From NCBI GenBank assembly GCA_905221605.1, contig CAJNDS010001113.1, positions 1,291,663 to 1,314,162 of the forward strand: DNA of 22,500 nt, read 5' to 3'. Positions within the stretch are counted from its first letter, which is position 1; every line of letters starts with the position of its first letter. Position numbers and translations under genes: made by a program. The notes beneath the pieces were generated by a model. The model made no database searches and was not told the origin of the DNA. It worked only from the letters and a program-made list of their open reading frames with translations. Source of the stretch: Symbiodinium natans. Taxonomy: Eukaryota; Sar; Dinophyceae; Suessiales; Symbiodiniaceae. Below are positions 1-8,983 of the stretch, piece after piece.

Positions 1-35
1 CCTAAACCCTAAACCCTAAACCCTAAACCCTAAAC
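1..35 (-). repeat. CCCTAAA array
   Basis: Perfect CCCTAAA units from the first base. The same arrays recur through the whole window, so this does not show that base 1 is a chromosome end. Confidence 0.95.
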
Positions 36-126
36 GGACCAGGAGGCCCCTGACAGCCCATGGAAGTCCAAGAGGGCCGCCTGAATGGCCGCTGTCACCC
101 TGTCACGCCTGTGCGCAAAAACGACG

Positions 127-261
127 GTTTAGGGTTTAGGGTTTAGGGTTTAGGGTTTAGGGTTTAGGGTTTAGGGTTTAGGGTTTAGGGTTTAGGGTTT
201 AGGGTTTAGGGTTTAGGGTTTAGGGTTTAGGGTTTAAAGTTTAGGATTTAGGGTTTAGGGT
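127..261 (+). repeat. TTTAGGG array
   Basis: About 19 units, nearly perfect, facing the CCCTAAA array at 1-35 across a 91-bp GC-rich unique island. Confidence 0.95.
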
Positions 262-507
262 CTTGCCTTCTGGCCCCAAGCGGCAAACAAGTCCAATCAT
301 TGAAGGCTTCCAACTTTGGATGCTGCCTATTGGGGCTTGCTAGTGTCCTAAGTCTCTCTCAAGAGTTCTTAGTATACCCAAGTGTCCTCTGAACCTGTTC
401 GACGTGTGGATTTGGAATAGCTGGGTTTTGTTTCTCCGCAAGTTGTGATTGGGTGGCCTTGGGGTGGGCATGTCTTCACACTGTTGAGTTCAGCTGACCA
501 GTGCTAG
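262..507. other. Unique spacer, no gene seen
   Basis: Several stops in every frame and mixed composition. It lies between a TTTAGGG array and a CCCTAAA array, the arrangement expected inside an intron. Confidence 0.5.
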
Positions 508-727
508 ACCCTCAACCCTAAACCAACCCTAAACCCCCAAACCCCAATAAACCCTAAACCCTAAACCCTAAACCCCAAACCCCAAACCCCAAACCCCAAA
601 CCCTAAACCCTAAACCCCGCAAACTCCTAAACCCTAAACCCTAAACCCGAAACCCTAAACCCCCCAAACTCCTAAACCCTAAGCCCTAAACCCTAAACCC
701 TAAACCCTAGACCCCCCAAACTCCTAA
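508..727 (-). repeat. CCCTAAA array, variant-rich
   Basis: CCCTAAA mixed with CCCCAAA and interrupted by CCCAAACTC words. Confidence 0.95.
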
Positions 728-733
728 ATTCCA

Positions 734-835
734 AAGGTTATGCGGGCGCTCCGATCTCGTACGCCGGCGCAAATCCGAGCCGATCGCGAGTTGGTCAGGA
801 CCCCTTTGGGCCATGAGCCCTTTCGGGCAGTTTAG
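734..835 (+). other. Possible exon island, frame ambiguous
   Basis: A GC-rich unique stretch between CCCTAAA and TTTAGGG arrays that follows CCAAAG|G. All three forward frames are open for much of it, so coding status and frame cannot be settled by eye. Confidence 0.25.
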
Positions 836-837
836 CG

Positions 838-928
838 GGGTTTAGGGTTTAGGGTTCAGGATTCAGGGTTTAGGGTTTAGGGCTTAGGGCTTAGGGTTTC
901 GGGTTTAGGGTTTAGGGTTCGGGGTTTT
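838..928 (+). repeat. TTTAGGG array
   Basis: Units with TTCAGGG, CTTAGGG and TTTCGGG variants. Confidence 0.95.
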
Positions 929-990
929 GATAGGCTTTTCGCAGGGCTTCCTGGATGGGATCCTGAGGGCTTTTTGGGTTTTGAGGGTTT

Positions 991-1060
991 CTAAACCCAA
1001 ACCTAACCCTAAACCCTAAACCCTAAGCCCTAAACCCGAAACCCTAAACCCTAAACCCAA
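991..1060 (-). repeat. CCCTAAA array
   Basis: Follows GGGTTTCTAAACCC, a head-to-head junction with a short G-rich tract. Confidence 0.9.
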
Positions 1061-1168
1061 GAGCCTATACCCTTACGGTTTGGGGGTGTCAGGATTTCAA
1101 GGTCTGTCGGCTCCAGGGTTGTAGGGCTAAGGGTGGAGCAAGGACCTTGAGACCAAAGCTCTGGTTCG

Positions 1169-1303
1169 GTTTAGGGTTTAGGGTTTAGGGTTTAGGGTTT
1201 AGGGTTTAGGGGTTTAGGGGTTTAGGGGTTTATGGGTTTAGGGGTTTAGGGGTTTAGGGGTTTAGCGGTTTAGGGGTTTAGGGTTTAGGGTTCAGGGTTC
1301 AGG
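1169..1303 (+). repeat. TTTAGGG then TTTAGGGG array
   Basis: Seven-base units change into a block of eight-base TTTAGGGG units (about 1200-1280). Confidence 0.95.
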
Positions 1304-1305
1304 TT

Positions 1306-1437
1306 TTAAGAGCATCTCATTTCAGAGTGTTCTTCAGAATGTTCCGAGGGGCTAGCTAGGACTCTGAGGGAGAGCAGCACATGCAGCAAATTCCCCCAGC
1401 GGCTGGAAGCCGCATCCCTAAATCCCAAAGCGTACTG
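1306..1437 (-). other. Possible coding island on the reverse strand
   Basis: Open reverse frame of 43 codons (includes GFRDAASSRWGNLLHVLLSL) between two TTTAGGG arrays. The codons look plausible but there is no family match and no clear splice sites. Confidence 0.25.
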
Positions 1438-1511
1438 TTTAGGATTCCGGGTTCAGGGTTTAGGGTTTAGGGTTTAGGGTTTGACTTACTGTTTAGGGTT
1501 CAGGGCTTAGG
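1437..1511 (+). repeat. TTTAGGG array
   Basis: Short array with TTCAGGG variants, interrupted by a GACTTACTG insertion. Confidence 0.9.
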
Positions 1512-1628
1512 GAGGTTCCTGGGTACTTATGAAGTAGGGTAAGAAGTATCCGGAATATGGTAGCAACCAGTGATAAGTTTAATTAATCTGCTCTTCACCC
1601 TGCTTACAAGCACCGATGAACTTCCAAG
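1511..1628. repeat. Short element with inverted ends carrying the dispersed GAACCTCCAAG motif
   Basis: The left end GGAGGTTCCTGGGTACTT (1511-1528) is an imperfect reverse complement of the right end AGCACCGATGAACTTCCAAG (1609-1628). This gives a possible non-autonomous element of about 118 bp. The interior is AT-richer and non-coding. Confidence 0.45.
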
Positions 1629-1655
1629 AAGGATTTAGCCGCCAGGGTCTTCAAA

Positions 1656-1801
1656 CCCCCTTAAGGCCCTAAACCCGAAACCTGAAACCCTAAACCCTAA
1701 ACCCTAAACCCTAAACCCTAAACCCTAAACCCTAAACCTTAAACCCTAAACCCTAAACCCTAAACCCAAAAGCCAAAACCCTAAACCCTAAACCCTAAAT
1801 C
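1656..1801 (-). repeat. CCCTAAA array
   Basis: Mostly perfect units, ending before a T8 run. Confidence 0.95.
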
Positions 1802-1918
1802 CATTTTTTTTGGTGGCCTGTTTCAAGTATGTCGAAGCGATGAAAGTAGTGTCCTAGAGGAGAGCAAGAGCCATTTCACCGGAGTCCCGGTTTAGGGTGG
1901 AAGCCCAGCGAAGAATAC

Positions 1919-2135
1919 CCCAAACCCCTAAAACCCCCCTTACGACCTCCTTACTCTCAACCCTAAACCCTAAACCGCTAAACCCCTAAACCCCTAAACC
2001 CCTAAACCCATAAACCCCTAAACCCCTAAACCCCAAACCCTAAACCCCAAACCCTAAACCCCAAACCCTAAACCCTAAACCCTAAGCCCTAAACCCTAAA
2101 CCCTAAACCCTAAACCCTAAACCCTAAACCCTAAA
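1919..2135 (-). repeat. CCCTAAA array with CCCCTAAA block
   Basis: Eight-base CCCCTAAA units (about 1975-2032) precede CCCTAAACCCCAAA and then perfect CCCTAAA units. Confidence 0.95.
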
Positions 2136-2223
2136 CTGCAACTGGGGCCTCCTCACCAGGAAGGCGCGCGAGCATCTCGGCTTAAAAGCAGTGGCTCAGG
2201 GCGCATTGGAACATTTACCATGA
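2134..2223 (+). other. Possible exon island
   Basis: Unique stretch between CCCTAAA and TTTAGGG arrays with a good acceptor (GGCCTCCTCACCAG|G). The frame reads LLTRKAREHLGLKAVAQGAL and ends at TGA 2221. Unidentified. Confidence 0.3.
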
Positions 2224-2238
2224 GAATCCCGAATAAAC

Positions 2239-2546
2239 TTAGGGATTAGGGTTTAGGGTTTAGGGTCTAGGGTTCAGGGTTCACTAAGCAAAAAAACCCA
2301 CATAGATGAGCCCTAAGTCCTCAAACCCTCAACCAAACAGCCGCAACCCTTAAGCTGAAAGTGTGAGATGTTGAGCTTTCTTGACCATGTGGCCCGCAAC
2401 CTGTGCTCGGTCGACCTGGTTTTGGGGGTGGTTCTGGGTCAAGGGCTCCGGGTGACGCATTTGTAAAAGTTTAGGTTTTAGGGTTTAGGGTTTAGGGCTT
2501 AGGGTTTAGGGTTTCGGGTCGGGCTCAGGGTTTTAGGGTTCAGGGC
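2239..2546 (+). repeat. Two short TTTAGGG arrays around a unique spacer
   Basis: Arrays at 2239-2281 and 2469-2546. The 187-bp segment between them shows no clear coding signal. Confidence 0.85.
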
Positions 2547-2964
2547 CTACTGAGAAAGAGCCACAAGCCAAACAAATACCATAATACTTTCCGTGGCATC
2601 CTGCGCTCCGCACCTTATATCCCCGCACCCAGAAGGGATACCACGAACACTTGTCGAGATAGATGCCGATATCTCCGGCTTGTAGTCCCGGTAGGTATAG
2701 TGACAGTTCTAATCTGAGCGCCCGATGGTCCGCTGCTTTCGAAGAAGACGAAAGCTGAAGCACGCAACAAAAAGGACGACAAACAGAAGCATATCGGGGC
2801 TGCTGTAGATGATGGACCCTTCCTGTGTGAATTTCTTGAGAGAGTATGTACTGTTTAAATTTATAGTTCAGGGTACCAAGATGGAACACACCCTGCCCCA
2901 AAACAGATTCTGGGTTCTTCCTGCGGTAGTCAGTGCTCTCCAAGAAGACGATTATCATGCTCTA
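2547..2964. other. Unique 0.4-kb segment, coding status unresolved
   Basis: A 141-codon frame is open on the reverse strand (2958-2533), and a 46-codon forward frame (2718-2858, starting APDGPLLSKKTKAEA) has equally plausible composition. Neither is recognised. Composition is less GC-biased than the clear genes. Confidence 0.3.
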
Positions 2965-3295
2965 TAAACCCAAACCCTGAACCCTAAACCTGAGTGCGCC
3001 TACCTTTGCCTTCAGGCAGTCGGGGGAGATCGATTCCGTCTACAAGGCATCATGTTTTCGCGCTGCGGCACTATATCACACTACCATGCACTACTCATCG
3101 ACCGCCTTACGGGTGCACAAGCTGTCATTCACCTGCAAAGCAGTCAATGGGTAGTTGCAAGTACGCGGTTATCGGTACCTTACTTCAGCCTTACTTCTGG
3201 GAATAAGTCGCCATCTTCGTAGTTGAATGAGTACACGTTCGGCTCCAGCCTGCTCCGGTAGATTCCAAAGGGCCGCTCTGTCCCAGGTGCCTGCC

Positions 3296-4603
3296 ATGTC
3301 CCTCTCGCGCGTCGCCCTTGTCGCCCTTGCTGCCGCGCTCCTTTGGGCCACGGTTCGGGGCGATCCCTGCACTGAGTCCTCGCGCTCGCGGCTCGCGAAG
3401 CTGATGAACGTCACGGGCAGCCGAAATTCGAGCAGCCCTTGTGCCAAGGGGCGCCGCCCAGTTCACCAGGTTCGGATGTACCGCCACTGTGTGCGATCCA
3501 CGAGCACCAAGGTGACGGGGGCCAACCCGGATTTCACTCACCTCCAGAACTACACGGACTTGCCGATGCCTGATTGGAACACCCCGCTAAGGTGGTGCAC
3601 CGCACAGGGCGCCGTGCTCATAGAGAGGGAGGGGCAAAAGCTGAAGCTGCAAGAGCCGAAGATGGAAGTGTCGAAGCTCAGGGTTCTCGTGGACACCGTC
3701 CAGCGCGATGCCACGACGGCAAACTCCCTACTTCAGGGTCTGGCTGGCAAGGGCGAGGTCTACACGGCAAGTGTGGCGTACTATCCGCTGCTCTTCAATG
3801 CCGTTTCCCCCAACACTGGTGCGGGAGTTTGCCCTGGTCCTGATGCGGAGCTTGTCACGGCGCAGAGGCAGCAACGTCTGGACACGACCCCAATGCCCAT
3901 GGGCATCGGTTTTGCCCACGGCATGAATCAGACGCGGTATGGGGAAGTGCTGGACCTTTTCGAGAGTCTCTTCGGCATTGGTTCTGCAGGCTCACTGAAG
4001 AATTTGACCAACCCACCGATCATTGACAACAAGACAGGCGAGCTGATGGGGGCGGCTATCGTGCTGAAGTTCTTGGCCACGAACCTGTTGTTTGCCTATG
4101 CATCCGGCATTCCACACCCGACTCACACACCAACGAGCCAGGAGCAGATAATCGAGCTTGCTTCCTGGATCGACTGGCAGCGCAGGGTGACGGCAGTGCC
4201 TGCTTTTCTCACCCCGCAGAAAGCTTGTGGTGCTCTCTCCATCATTGCAGCGCTGCTGGATAAGTCCAGGCACAGAGACGTCATCCATGTGGGGCATGAC
4301 ACTGACCTTGACGCCTTGGCACAGTTCTTCCAGATTACGTGGCAGGCGCCTCCGTACCCGGCATCGACGACCACGCCGCCGGGTTCATCACTTGCGTTTA
4401 CCCCCCAAGGTGACAACACAGCTTCGGTACATTTCACCTACCAAGTCTTTGACTCGACGGACGACCCTGAGGTGAAGGTCGTCCCCACCGTTCCTTCCCA
4501 AGTGGACTTGCTTGAAGTCCAAGCGTTCATCGAGAAGCAGATTATGGAGTTTGCAGGTGGGGACTGCCTCCATAGATGCCAGAGACTCATCGCGAAGCTG
4601 TGA
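3296..4603 (+). CDS. Secreted histidine acid phosphatase-like protein (histidine phosphatase clade 2)
   Basis: Intronless 435-codon frame. I start at the ATG at 3296 because it begins a clear signal peptide (MSLSRVALVALAAALLWATVRG); the frame is also open to an ATG 23 codons upstream, which would bury that peptide. The catalytic motif is at residues 63-69, RHCVRST, in place of the family's RHGxRxP: the nucleophilic His64 is kept but the glycine is Cys65. The distal proton-donor motif is GHDTD at 333-337. Arg137 lies in the segment (about 130-149) that normally carries a conserved substrate-binding Arg. Six N-glycosylation sequons (N38, N44, N85, N211, N236, N245) and eight cysteines fit a secreted or lysosomal enzyme. 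The family hydrolyses phosphomonoesters at acid pH; the substrate here is unknown. Telomere-type arrays flank it: CCCTAAA on the left, TTTAGGG on the right. No spliced-leader relic was seen upstream. Family call is firm; activity is unproven because of the Gly-to-Cys change. Confidence 0.85.
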   Translation: MSLSRVALVALAAALLWATVRGDPCTESSRSRLAKLMNVTGSRNSSSPCAKGRRPVHQVRMYRHCVRSTSTKVTGANPDFTHLQNYTDLPMPDWNTPLRWCTAQGAVLIEREGQKLKLQEPKMEVSKLRVLVDTVQRDATTANSLLQGLAGKGEVYTASVAYYPLLFNAVSPNTGAGVCPGPDAELVTAQRQQRLDTTPMPMGIGFAHGMNQTRYGEVLDLFESLFGIGSAGSLKNLTNPPIIDNKTGELMGAAIVLKFLATNLLFAYASGIPHPTHTPTSQEQIIELASWIDWQRRVTAVPAFLTPQKACGALSIIAALLDKSRHRDVIHVGHDTDLDALAQFFQITWQAPPYPASTTTPPGSSLAFTPQGDNTASVHFTYQVFDSTDDPEVKVVPTVPSQVDLLEVQAFIEKQIMEFAGGDCLHRCQRLIAKL

Positions 4604-4890
4604 TGCACGACCGAAGACCGAAGGTCTGAAAAAAGCCTTTTGAGCAGGGCCGCGCACGGAAGTTGTGCGGACATCAAGCGGTGCCTTTTCCGTCCTTTGC
4701 CGAGGCAGGGCATGTACAGCAAGCTCCGGCTGAAGCGCTTTGTGGCAGAGTTTCGGATGTACAGAGCACGAAGCACGAAGCACCGCGGAAGGTCCGAACA
4801 GACAAGCTGCTGTGTCGGTATGATTCACAACTGCGGTTGCCCTGTACTTCTAGCCCTACTTGTAGGGACCCCCTAAGCCCTGAACGGGTT
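4604..4890 (+). other. 3' flank of the acid phosphatase gene
   Basis: Unique sequence after the TGA, holding short open frames in several phases that look like chance. Probably 3' UTR and spacer; no polyadenylation signal could be identified. Confidence 0.4.
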
Positions 4891-4900
4891 AGGGTTTACG

Positions 4901-5005
4901 GTTCCTGAACCCAAGCGGCCCAAAGCCCTCAACACCCGCAGCTCGCAGCCCAAAAGTAGCATGCCACTCCGACTCAGTGCAATTTGCACTCCTCCCACCA
5001 CCTAA
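4901..5005 (+). other. Possible exon island
   Basis: Thirty-four open codons from a short TTTAGGG tract to the CCCTAAA array, whose TAA ends the frame; it reads VPEPKRPKALNTRSSQPKSS and on. Low complexity, unidentified. Confidence 0.2.
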
Positions 5006-5247
5006 ACCCTAAACCCTAAACCCTAAACCCTAAACCCTAAACCCTAAACCCTAAACCCTAACCACTAAACCCTAAACACTGAACCCTGACCCTAAACCCT
5101 AACACCCTAAACCCTAAACCCTAAACCCTAAACCCTAAACCCTAAACCCTAAACCCTAAACCCTAAACCCTAAACCCTAAACCCTAAACCCTAAACCCTA
5201 AACCCTGAACCCTGAAGCCTGAAGCCTGAAGCCTGAAGCCTGAACCT
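5002..5247 (-). repeat. CCCTAAA array ending in CCTGAAG units
   Basis: Long array that ends in five copies of the variant GAAGCCT (about 5212-5242) just before the transmembrane island. Confidence 0.95.
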
Positions 5248-5355
5248 TTTCGGGCGCAACGGCAGGTGCTGCTTTTCCTGGTCATCGCTGTGATCATGTG
5301 GAGCTTTGTGGTTTCTGAGCCGGAGGAGACAGACAAGCTTAAAGTTCTGGTCTAA
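5248..5355 (+). CDS. Exon-like island with one transmembrane segment
   Basis: Open frame between a CCCTAAA array and a TTTAGGG array. It encodes a hydrophobic helix (VLLFLVIAVIMWSFVV) followed by an acidic stretch (SEPEETDKLK). A plausible exon is 5266-5349, after GGCAG|G and before a GT donor; otherwise the frame ends at TAA 5353. The parent gene is not recognised. Confidence 0.5.
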   Translation, partial: FRAQRQVLLFLVIAVIMWSFVVSEPEETDKLKVLV

Positions 5356-5361
5356 AGTTTA

Positions 5362-5537
5362 GAGTTTAGGGTTGAGGGTTTAGGGTTTAGGGATTAGGGT
5401 TTAGGGTTTAGGGTGTTGGGTGAAACCCTAAACCCTAAACCCCAAACCCCAAAACCCTAAACTCTAAACCCCAAAACCCTAAACCCTAAACCCTAGACCC
5501 TGATCCCTAAACCGCAAACCTCAAACCCCAAACCGTG
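5362..5537. repeat. Head-to-head TTTAGGG/CCCTAAA junction
   Basis: TTTAGGG units (5362-5414) and CCCTAAA units (5423-5537) face each other across TGTTGGGT, the orientation of a telomere fusion. Confidence 0.9.
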
Positions 5538-5640
5538 AGCGAAGTTCTCCTCTATGGTCCAAGGTTCCGTACCTGGAGCATCTGAAGCTGGAGAAGGCTC
5601 ACGGAATAGGATTTTGGGGGGCTCTTATCCTATATTTATG

Positions 5641-5770
5641 AAAGGGACCATAGGGGAATACTATTCGGGTTATAAGAGGATATTTTCATACAGGGGCCAT
5701 AAGGTAATACTATTCGGGTTATAAGAGTACATTTTTTAAGGGACCATAAGGGAATACTGTTCGTAATTCT
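5641..5770 (+). repeat. Tandem repeat of about 49 bp, three copies
   Basis: Units begin near 5644, 5693 and 5740 with GGGACCATA or a variant, then GGGAATACTATTCGGGTTAT and AAGAG. The third copy is incomplete. AT-rich compared with its surroundings and non-coding; the surrounding 5538-5880 has no gene I can support. Confidence 0.8.
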
Positions 5771-5900
5771 TCCGACCCCCAAAAGTACTGGTTCCGGTGT
5801 TGTACAGCGACTCGGGGTCTGCTTGGAGGTTCGCGGGCACTGAACAAACACAAGCAGGATACATTATAGTCAAATGCGGTGGTTTAAGGTTTAGGGTTTA

Positions 5901-6189
5901 GCCTTTATATATATATATGTATATATAATGTTTATGGTGCTCAGAACGCTCTACCCTCTAGGTGCCCATGAACCTTCAAGCAAAGGTCGGTTTTTTCGTG
6001 CCTTAAGAGTCTTAGGTCCTGGCCTTGGAGGAAGTCGGCCGTTCAAGGAAACCCAAACCCCAACACCGTCAACTGCAACGCAGCTCCTGTCCTCACCCTA
6101 AGCCCTGAACCCTACAACTCTCCCCTCTTCCCCCCCCCATAGATATTTTCAAATAGGGGTCATCCAAAAGGCTCCAACCAATTAGTTAC
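5901..6189. other. Non-coding spacer with AT microsatellite
   Basis: Contains a TA-dinucleotide tract (about 5906-5927) and a copy of the dispersed motif CCCATGAACCTTCAAG (5960-5980). No open frame of interest. Confidence 0.5.
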
Positions 6190-6237
6190 CCTGAACCCCA
6201 AACCCCAATTCCCAAACCCCAAGACCTAAACCCTAAG

Positions 6238-6528
6238 CCCCAACACAGCAGCAGGAGAAAGCGGCCATGGGAATTCCACCGACGCCTCCGGACCACGATG
6301 AATTCTGAGGACCTTCCTGGACAGAAGCCGGGTTCTGTCGAGGGATTGAGGCCATAAACCCCAAACCCCAAACCCCAAACCCCAAACCCCAAACCCCAAA
6401 CCCCAAACCCTAAACCCCACTGAGACGACTGGGAGTTGCCAGGCAGCAGCCTGCTGTGTTTGCTGGGGGCAGTAGATGCTGCCCATGCTCGAAAGCCATC
6501 GGAGAGTTCCCACTTGCAGACCTTCTGA
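6238..6528 (+). other. Two possible exon islands separated by a CCCCAAA array
   Basis: 6238-6357 is open forward (RRKRPWEFHRRLRTTMNSED...). 6419-6528 is also open (LRRLGVARQQPAVFAGGSRC...). The array at 6353-6418 lies between them. Codons look plausible, but reverse frames are open too. Unidentified. Confidence 0.25.
6353..6418 (-). repeat. CCCCAAA array
   Basis: About eight perfect copies of the variant CCCCAAA, a locally homogenised block. Confidence 0.95.
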
Positions 6529-6573
6529 GGTTTAGGGTTTCGGGTTTAGGGTTTAGGTAGGGTTTAGGGTTCA
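6529..6573 (+). repeat. Short TTTAGGG array
   Basis: Degenerate units downstream of the 6419 island. Confidence 0.85.
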
Positions 6574-6614
6574 AGATATGAACCCGAAACCTGAAACGTT
6601 CAACCCTAACCTGT

Positions 6615-6893
6615 GAGACATTTCCCAAACTCATGGCACTCCCAACAGGGTACCCCCCCCATTTTCAGAAACTTCCATACGTTGGGCTCTTGGTTGGGAG
6701 GATTGCAGGTTTAGGGCTTGTAAGTTCTCAGGCTCTTGCAGTTTGCCTAGAAGGCGAAGTGCCAGGTTTCTACACCATCGCCCGGATACCTGTGGGATGG
6801 TGCGCTGCAGGCGTGTTGGCACTGTGCTACAGTCGAAATTGTACTGCTGCCCGCTCGGGCCAGGAGCAGGATTGCGTTGCCTCATGGTGGTCC
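6615..6893. other. Unique segment, coding status unresolved
   Basis: A forward frame (6633-6905, including KLPYVGLLVGRIAGLGLVSS) and a reverse frame are both open across most of it. No recognised family and no clear splice sites. Confidence 0.25.
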
Positions 6894-7012
6894 CCTAAAC
6901 CCTAAACCCTAAACCCTGAACCCTGAACCCTAAACCCTAAACCCTGAACCCTGAACCCTGAACCCTAAACCCTGAACCCTAAACCCTAAACCCTAAACCC
7001 TAAACCCTAAAC
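6894..7012 (-). repeat. CCCTAAA/CCCTGAA array
   Basis: CCCTAAA alternates with CCCTGAA in higher-order fashion. Confidence 0.95.
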
Positions 7013-7163
7013 ACTCTTTGCCGCCCTTGAGCTCAAGGGCCATGACCTGAACGTTCGGCAGGCCCTTCGCGTTCTCAGCACGTCTTTGAGCTTGAGCAGA
7101 GACTGGGGGGACGTCAGGAGGCGGTTTGGCAAAGTCCGGTGTCCGCAGCTTGTGAGGGTTTAG
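7011..7163 (+). CDS. Exon-like island, unidentified
   Basis: Fifty open codons with GC-rich third positions, bounded by CCCTAAA before and TTTAGGG after, whose TAG closes the frame. It reads LKGHDLNVRQALRVLSTS and then SRDWGDVRRRFGKVR. Possible splice sites are CTCAAG|G (7035-7040) and a GT donor at 7139. No family recognised. Confidence 0.45.
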   Translation, partial: TLFAALELKGHDLNVRQALRVLSTSLSLSRDWGDVRRRFGKVRCPQLVRV

Positions 7164-7226
7164 GGTTTAGGGTTTGGGGTGTAGGGTTTAGGGTTTAGGG
7201 TTTAGGGTTTAGGGTTTAGGGTTTAG
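7155..7226 (+). repeat. TTTAGGG array
   Basis: Faces the 6894-7012 array across the 7011 island. Confidence 0.95.
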
Positions 7227-7590
7227 TGTATCCCCTCGCCTCCTGCTTCGAGCCACGCGGTTCTAGAACACGCGGTTCGGGTGATCTGTTGCATCGCTTC
7301 GGGCTACGTCACCTCACGATTAATGCATGTCGAGGTATGAAGCCCACAGCCGGCGGCGCTGGGACGCTTGCCGGGGAAAAGCCGAAGCCAAGCCGACTTG
7401 GGCCCATTTATGCGTTGTGAACCGGATCGCAGCGGACGCTCCTGAATCGCACGATCCTGAATCGCCTGGCCAACTTGACCGTTCAGAGGGAGCCTCCACT
7501 AAAGCAGGTCAGCAGTGCTGTCACTGCACTTAGTATATGTTTGCAAGTGCCCATGATATCCCCTGTCGGATTTTTAATTTTTGAGGGGAC
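7227..7590. other. Unique segment, coding status unresolved
   Basis: Two overlapping forward frames (7226-7420 and 7327-7533) are open; the second is somewhat coding-like (VVNRIAADAPESHDPES...). Neither is recognised. Confidence 0.25.
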
Positions 7591-7599
7591 CCTAATCCC

Positions 7600-7695
7600 T
7601 AATTATATCCTAAACCCTAAACCCTGAACCCTGAACCCTGAACCCTGAACCCCCTGAACCCTGAACCCTAAACCCTAAACCCTAAACCCTAAAGC
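7600..7695 (-). repeat. CCCTGAA/CCCTAAA array
   Basis: A block of CCCTGAA units followed by CCCTAAA units. Confidence 0.95.
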
Positions 7696-7697
7696 CC

Positions 7698-7858
7698 AAG
7701 CTTCCCAACCTTCGACTGAGTGTGCCGAGTCAAAGCAGGAGACAAGCTCTCCTCGGCTTTCGCCGCCGCGAAATGCCGTGCCGCCCCTCCCTGGACGACC
7801 TGGACATCCTATGCCCGGGCGCCAGGCGAACTAGCCACCAGCAACTGCCTCGAAGCGT
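7698..7858 (+). CDS. Exon-like island, unidentified
   Basis: Frame open through the island between two CCCTAAA-type arrays. It reads RRQALLGFRRREMPC then RPSLDDLDILCPGAR. Likely splice sites are GCAG|G near 7736 and a GC donor at about 7825. Function unknown. Confidence 0.35.
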
Positions 7859-7859
7859 T

Positions 7860-7962
7860 CCTAAACCCCAAACCATAAGCCCCAAACCCCAAACCCCAAA
7901 CCCTGGACCCTGAAGCCTGAACCCTGAACCCTGAACCCAAACCCTAAGCCCTAAGCCCTCAG
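7860..7962 (-). repeat. CCCCAAA/CCCTGAA variant array
   Basis: Degenerate units after the 7698 island. Confidence 0.85.
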
Positions 7963-8240
7963 TTTGGTTTCTGACAGCTAAGCTCGTATGTTGACCGAGG
8001 CCTGATGTCCGTAGTATGCACGAGCAGGCGATTTAAGCTTCAGGAACTTGGAAGCCCAGTTGTACCCTTCTCCCTTTTTGGGTTCTGGGTTCCCTAAAAA
8101 AAGTAACCGACCCAAAACAGGGCGCCCCGATTTTAATGTGGTTACTGGGCTACCAAGATAAGCAGCTCTAGTCCCTTCCCCCTGGTATTCAAGCCCCCCC
8201 CCCCCCAAAGGGTGTTTGGTATTAGGCTACTCTGCGTATT
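7963..8240. other. Non-coding spacer with a C-run
   Basis: Mixed unique sequence with a C tract near 8197-8206, ending in a polypyrimidine-AG just before the island at 8247. Probably intronic. Confidence 0.4.
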
Positions 8241-8246
8241 CTGCAG

Positions 8247-8598
8247 GACGAGTTCTGCTTGTGCGGCTTGACCCGCGAAGTCGTCGCTCGTTACCTGGAG
8301 CAGATGGATGCCAGGTTGCATAGTGCCTCGGAGTCTTCATTTGTTGGAGAACGTGCTGGCATGGGCTTGCTTGCAGTACTTGCTGCCGGAAAACCTCCGG
8401 GGCCCGCGCAGTCAGGGGCCGAGCGAGAGCTGGCTGTTGCAGGCCTTGGCTGCAACAGCCCAGGCCGACATGCACGCCGTTGCGTGCCGCTGTCTGGGGC
8501 AGCCGGCCGCTGCCTGGCTGGCTGAGAACATGCCGGCGCAGCTCTTCTGGGGCCACCGGCAGCTGCATGAGCACAATTTGTGCGAGTGCGTCAAGCTG
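8247..8598 (+). CDS. Exon-like island with a probable 1-nt frameshift
   Basis: Follows a good acceptor (TATTCTGCAG|G) and reads DEFCLCGLTREVVARYLEQM in one frame to about 8335. It then continues in the +1-shifted frame (LLENVLAWACLQYLLPENL ... QLFWGHRQLHEHNLCECVKL) to a possible GT donor at 8599. Both parts are GC-biased and helical in character. The shift at the TCTTCATTT stretch may be an indel mutation or a sequence error. No family recognised. Confidence 0.45.
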
Positions 8599-8832
8599 GT
8601 GTCCGAGTCCGGGGGGCGACTTGGGTTCAGGTTTCTGCTTCAGGCTTCCGACCCCCCCCCCCCCCCCAAGCCACCCTATCGTATAGGGGCGGGCACGGGA
8701 TCGGGTTTGGGGTCAGGGTGTTTTAGTATTTGGGGTGTTTTAATATTAGGGGAAGGGATTACACCTGGAGCCGCGCTTTGGAAACCAGAAGAGGCAGTCC
8801 ACTGGTTAGATGAAATATGACCATGATTCAAG

Positions 8833-8904
8833 GTAGGGTTGCGGGTTGAGGGTTGAGGGTTGAGGGTTTAGGGTCTAGGGGTTTAGGGTTTAGGGTTTAG
8901 GGGA
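8833..8904 (+). repeat. TTGAGGG/TTTAGGG array
   Basis: Three TTGAGGG units, then TTTAGGG. Confidence 0.9.
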
Positions 8905-8983
8905 AGTGAGCCCTGCACAGAAGTACCGCTGAACCTCCAAGTAGGAGCGTCCATAGTGAGTTTCGGAGGCGACAGAACTCCCA

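Noticed and set aside
1-35. Window start as a true chromosome end
   Set aside because: The orientation fits a left telomere, but the array has only five units and identical arrays in both orientations recur through all 22.5 kb, so nothing marks this one as terminal.
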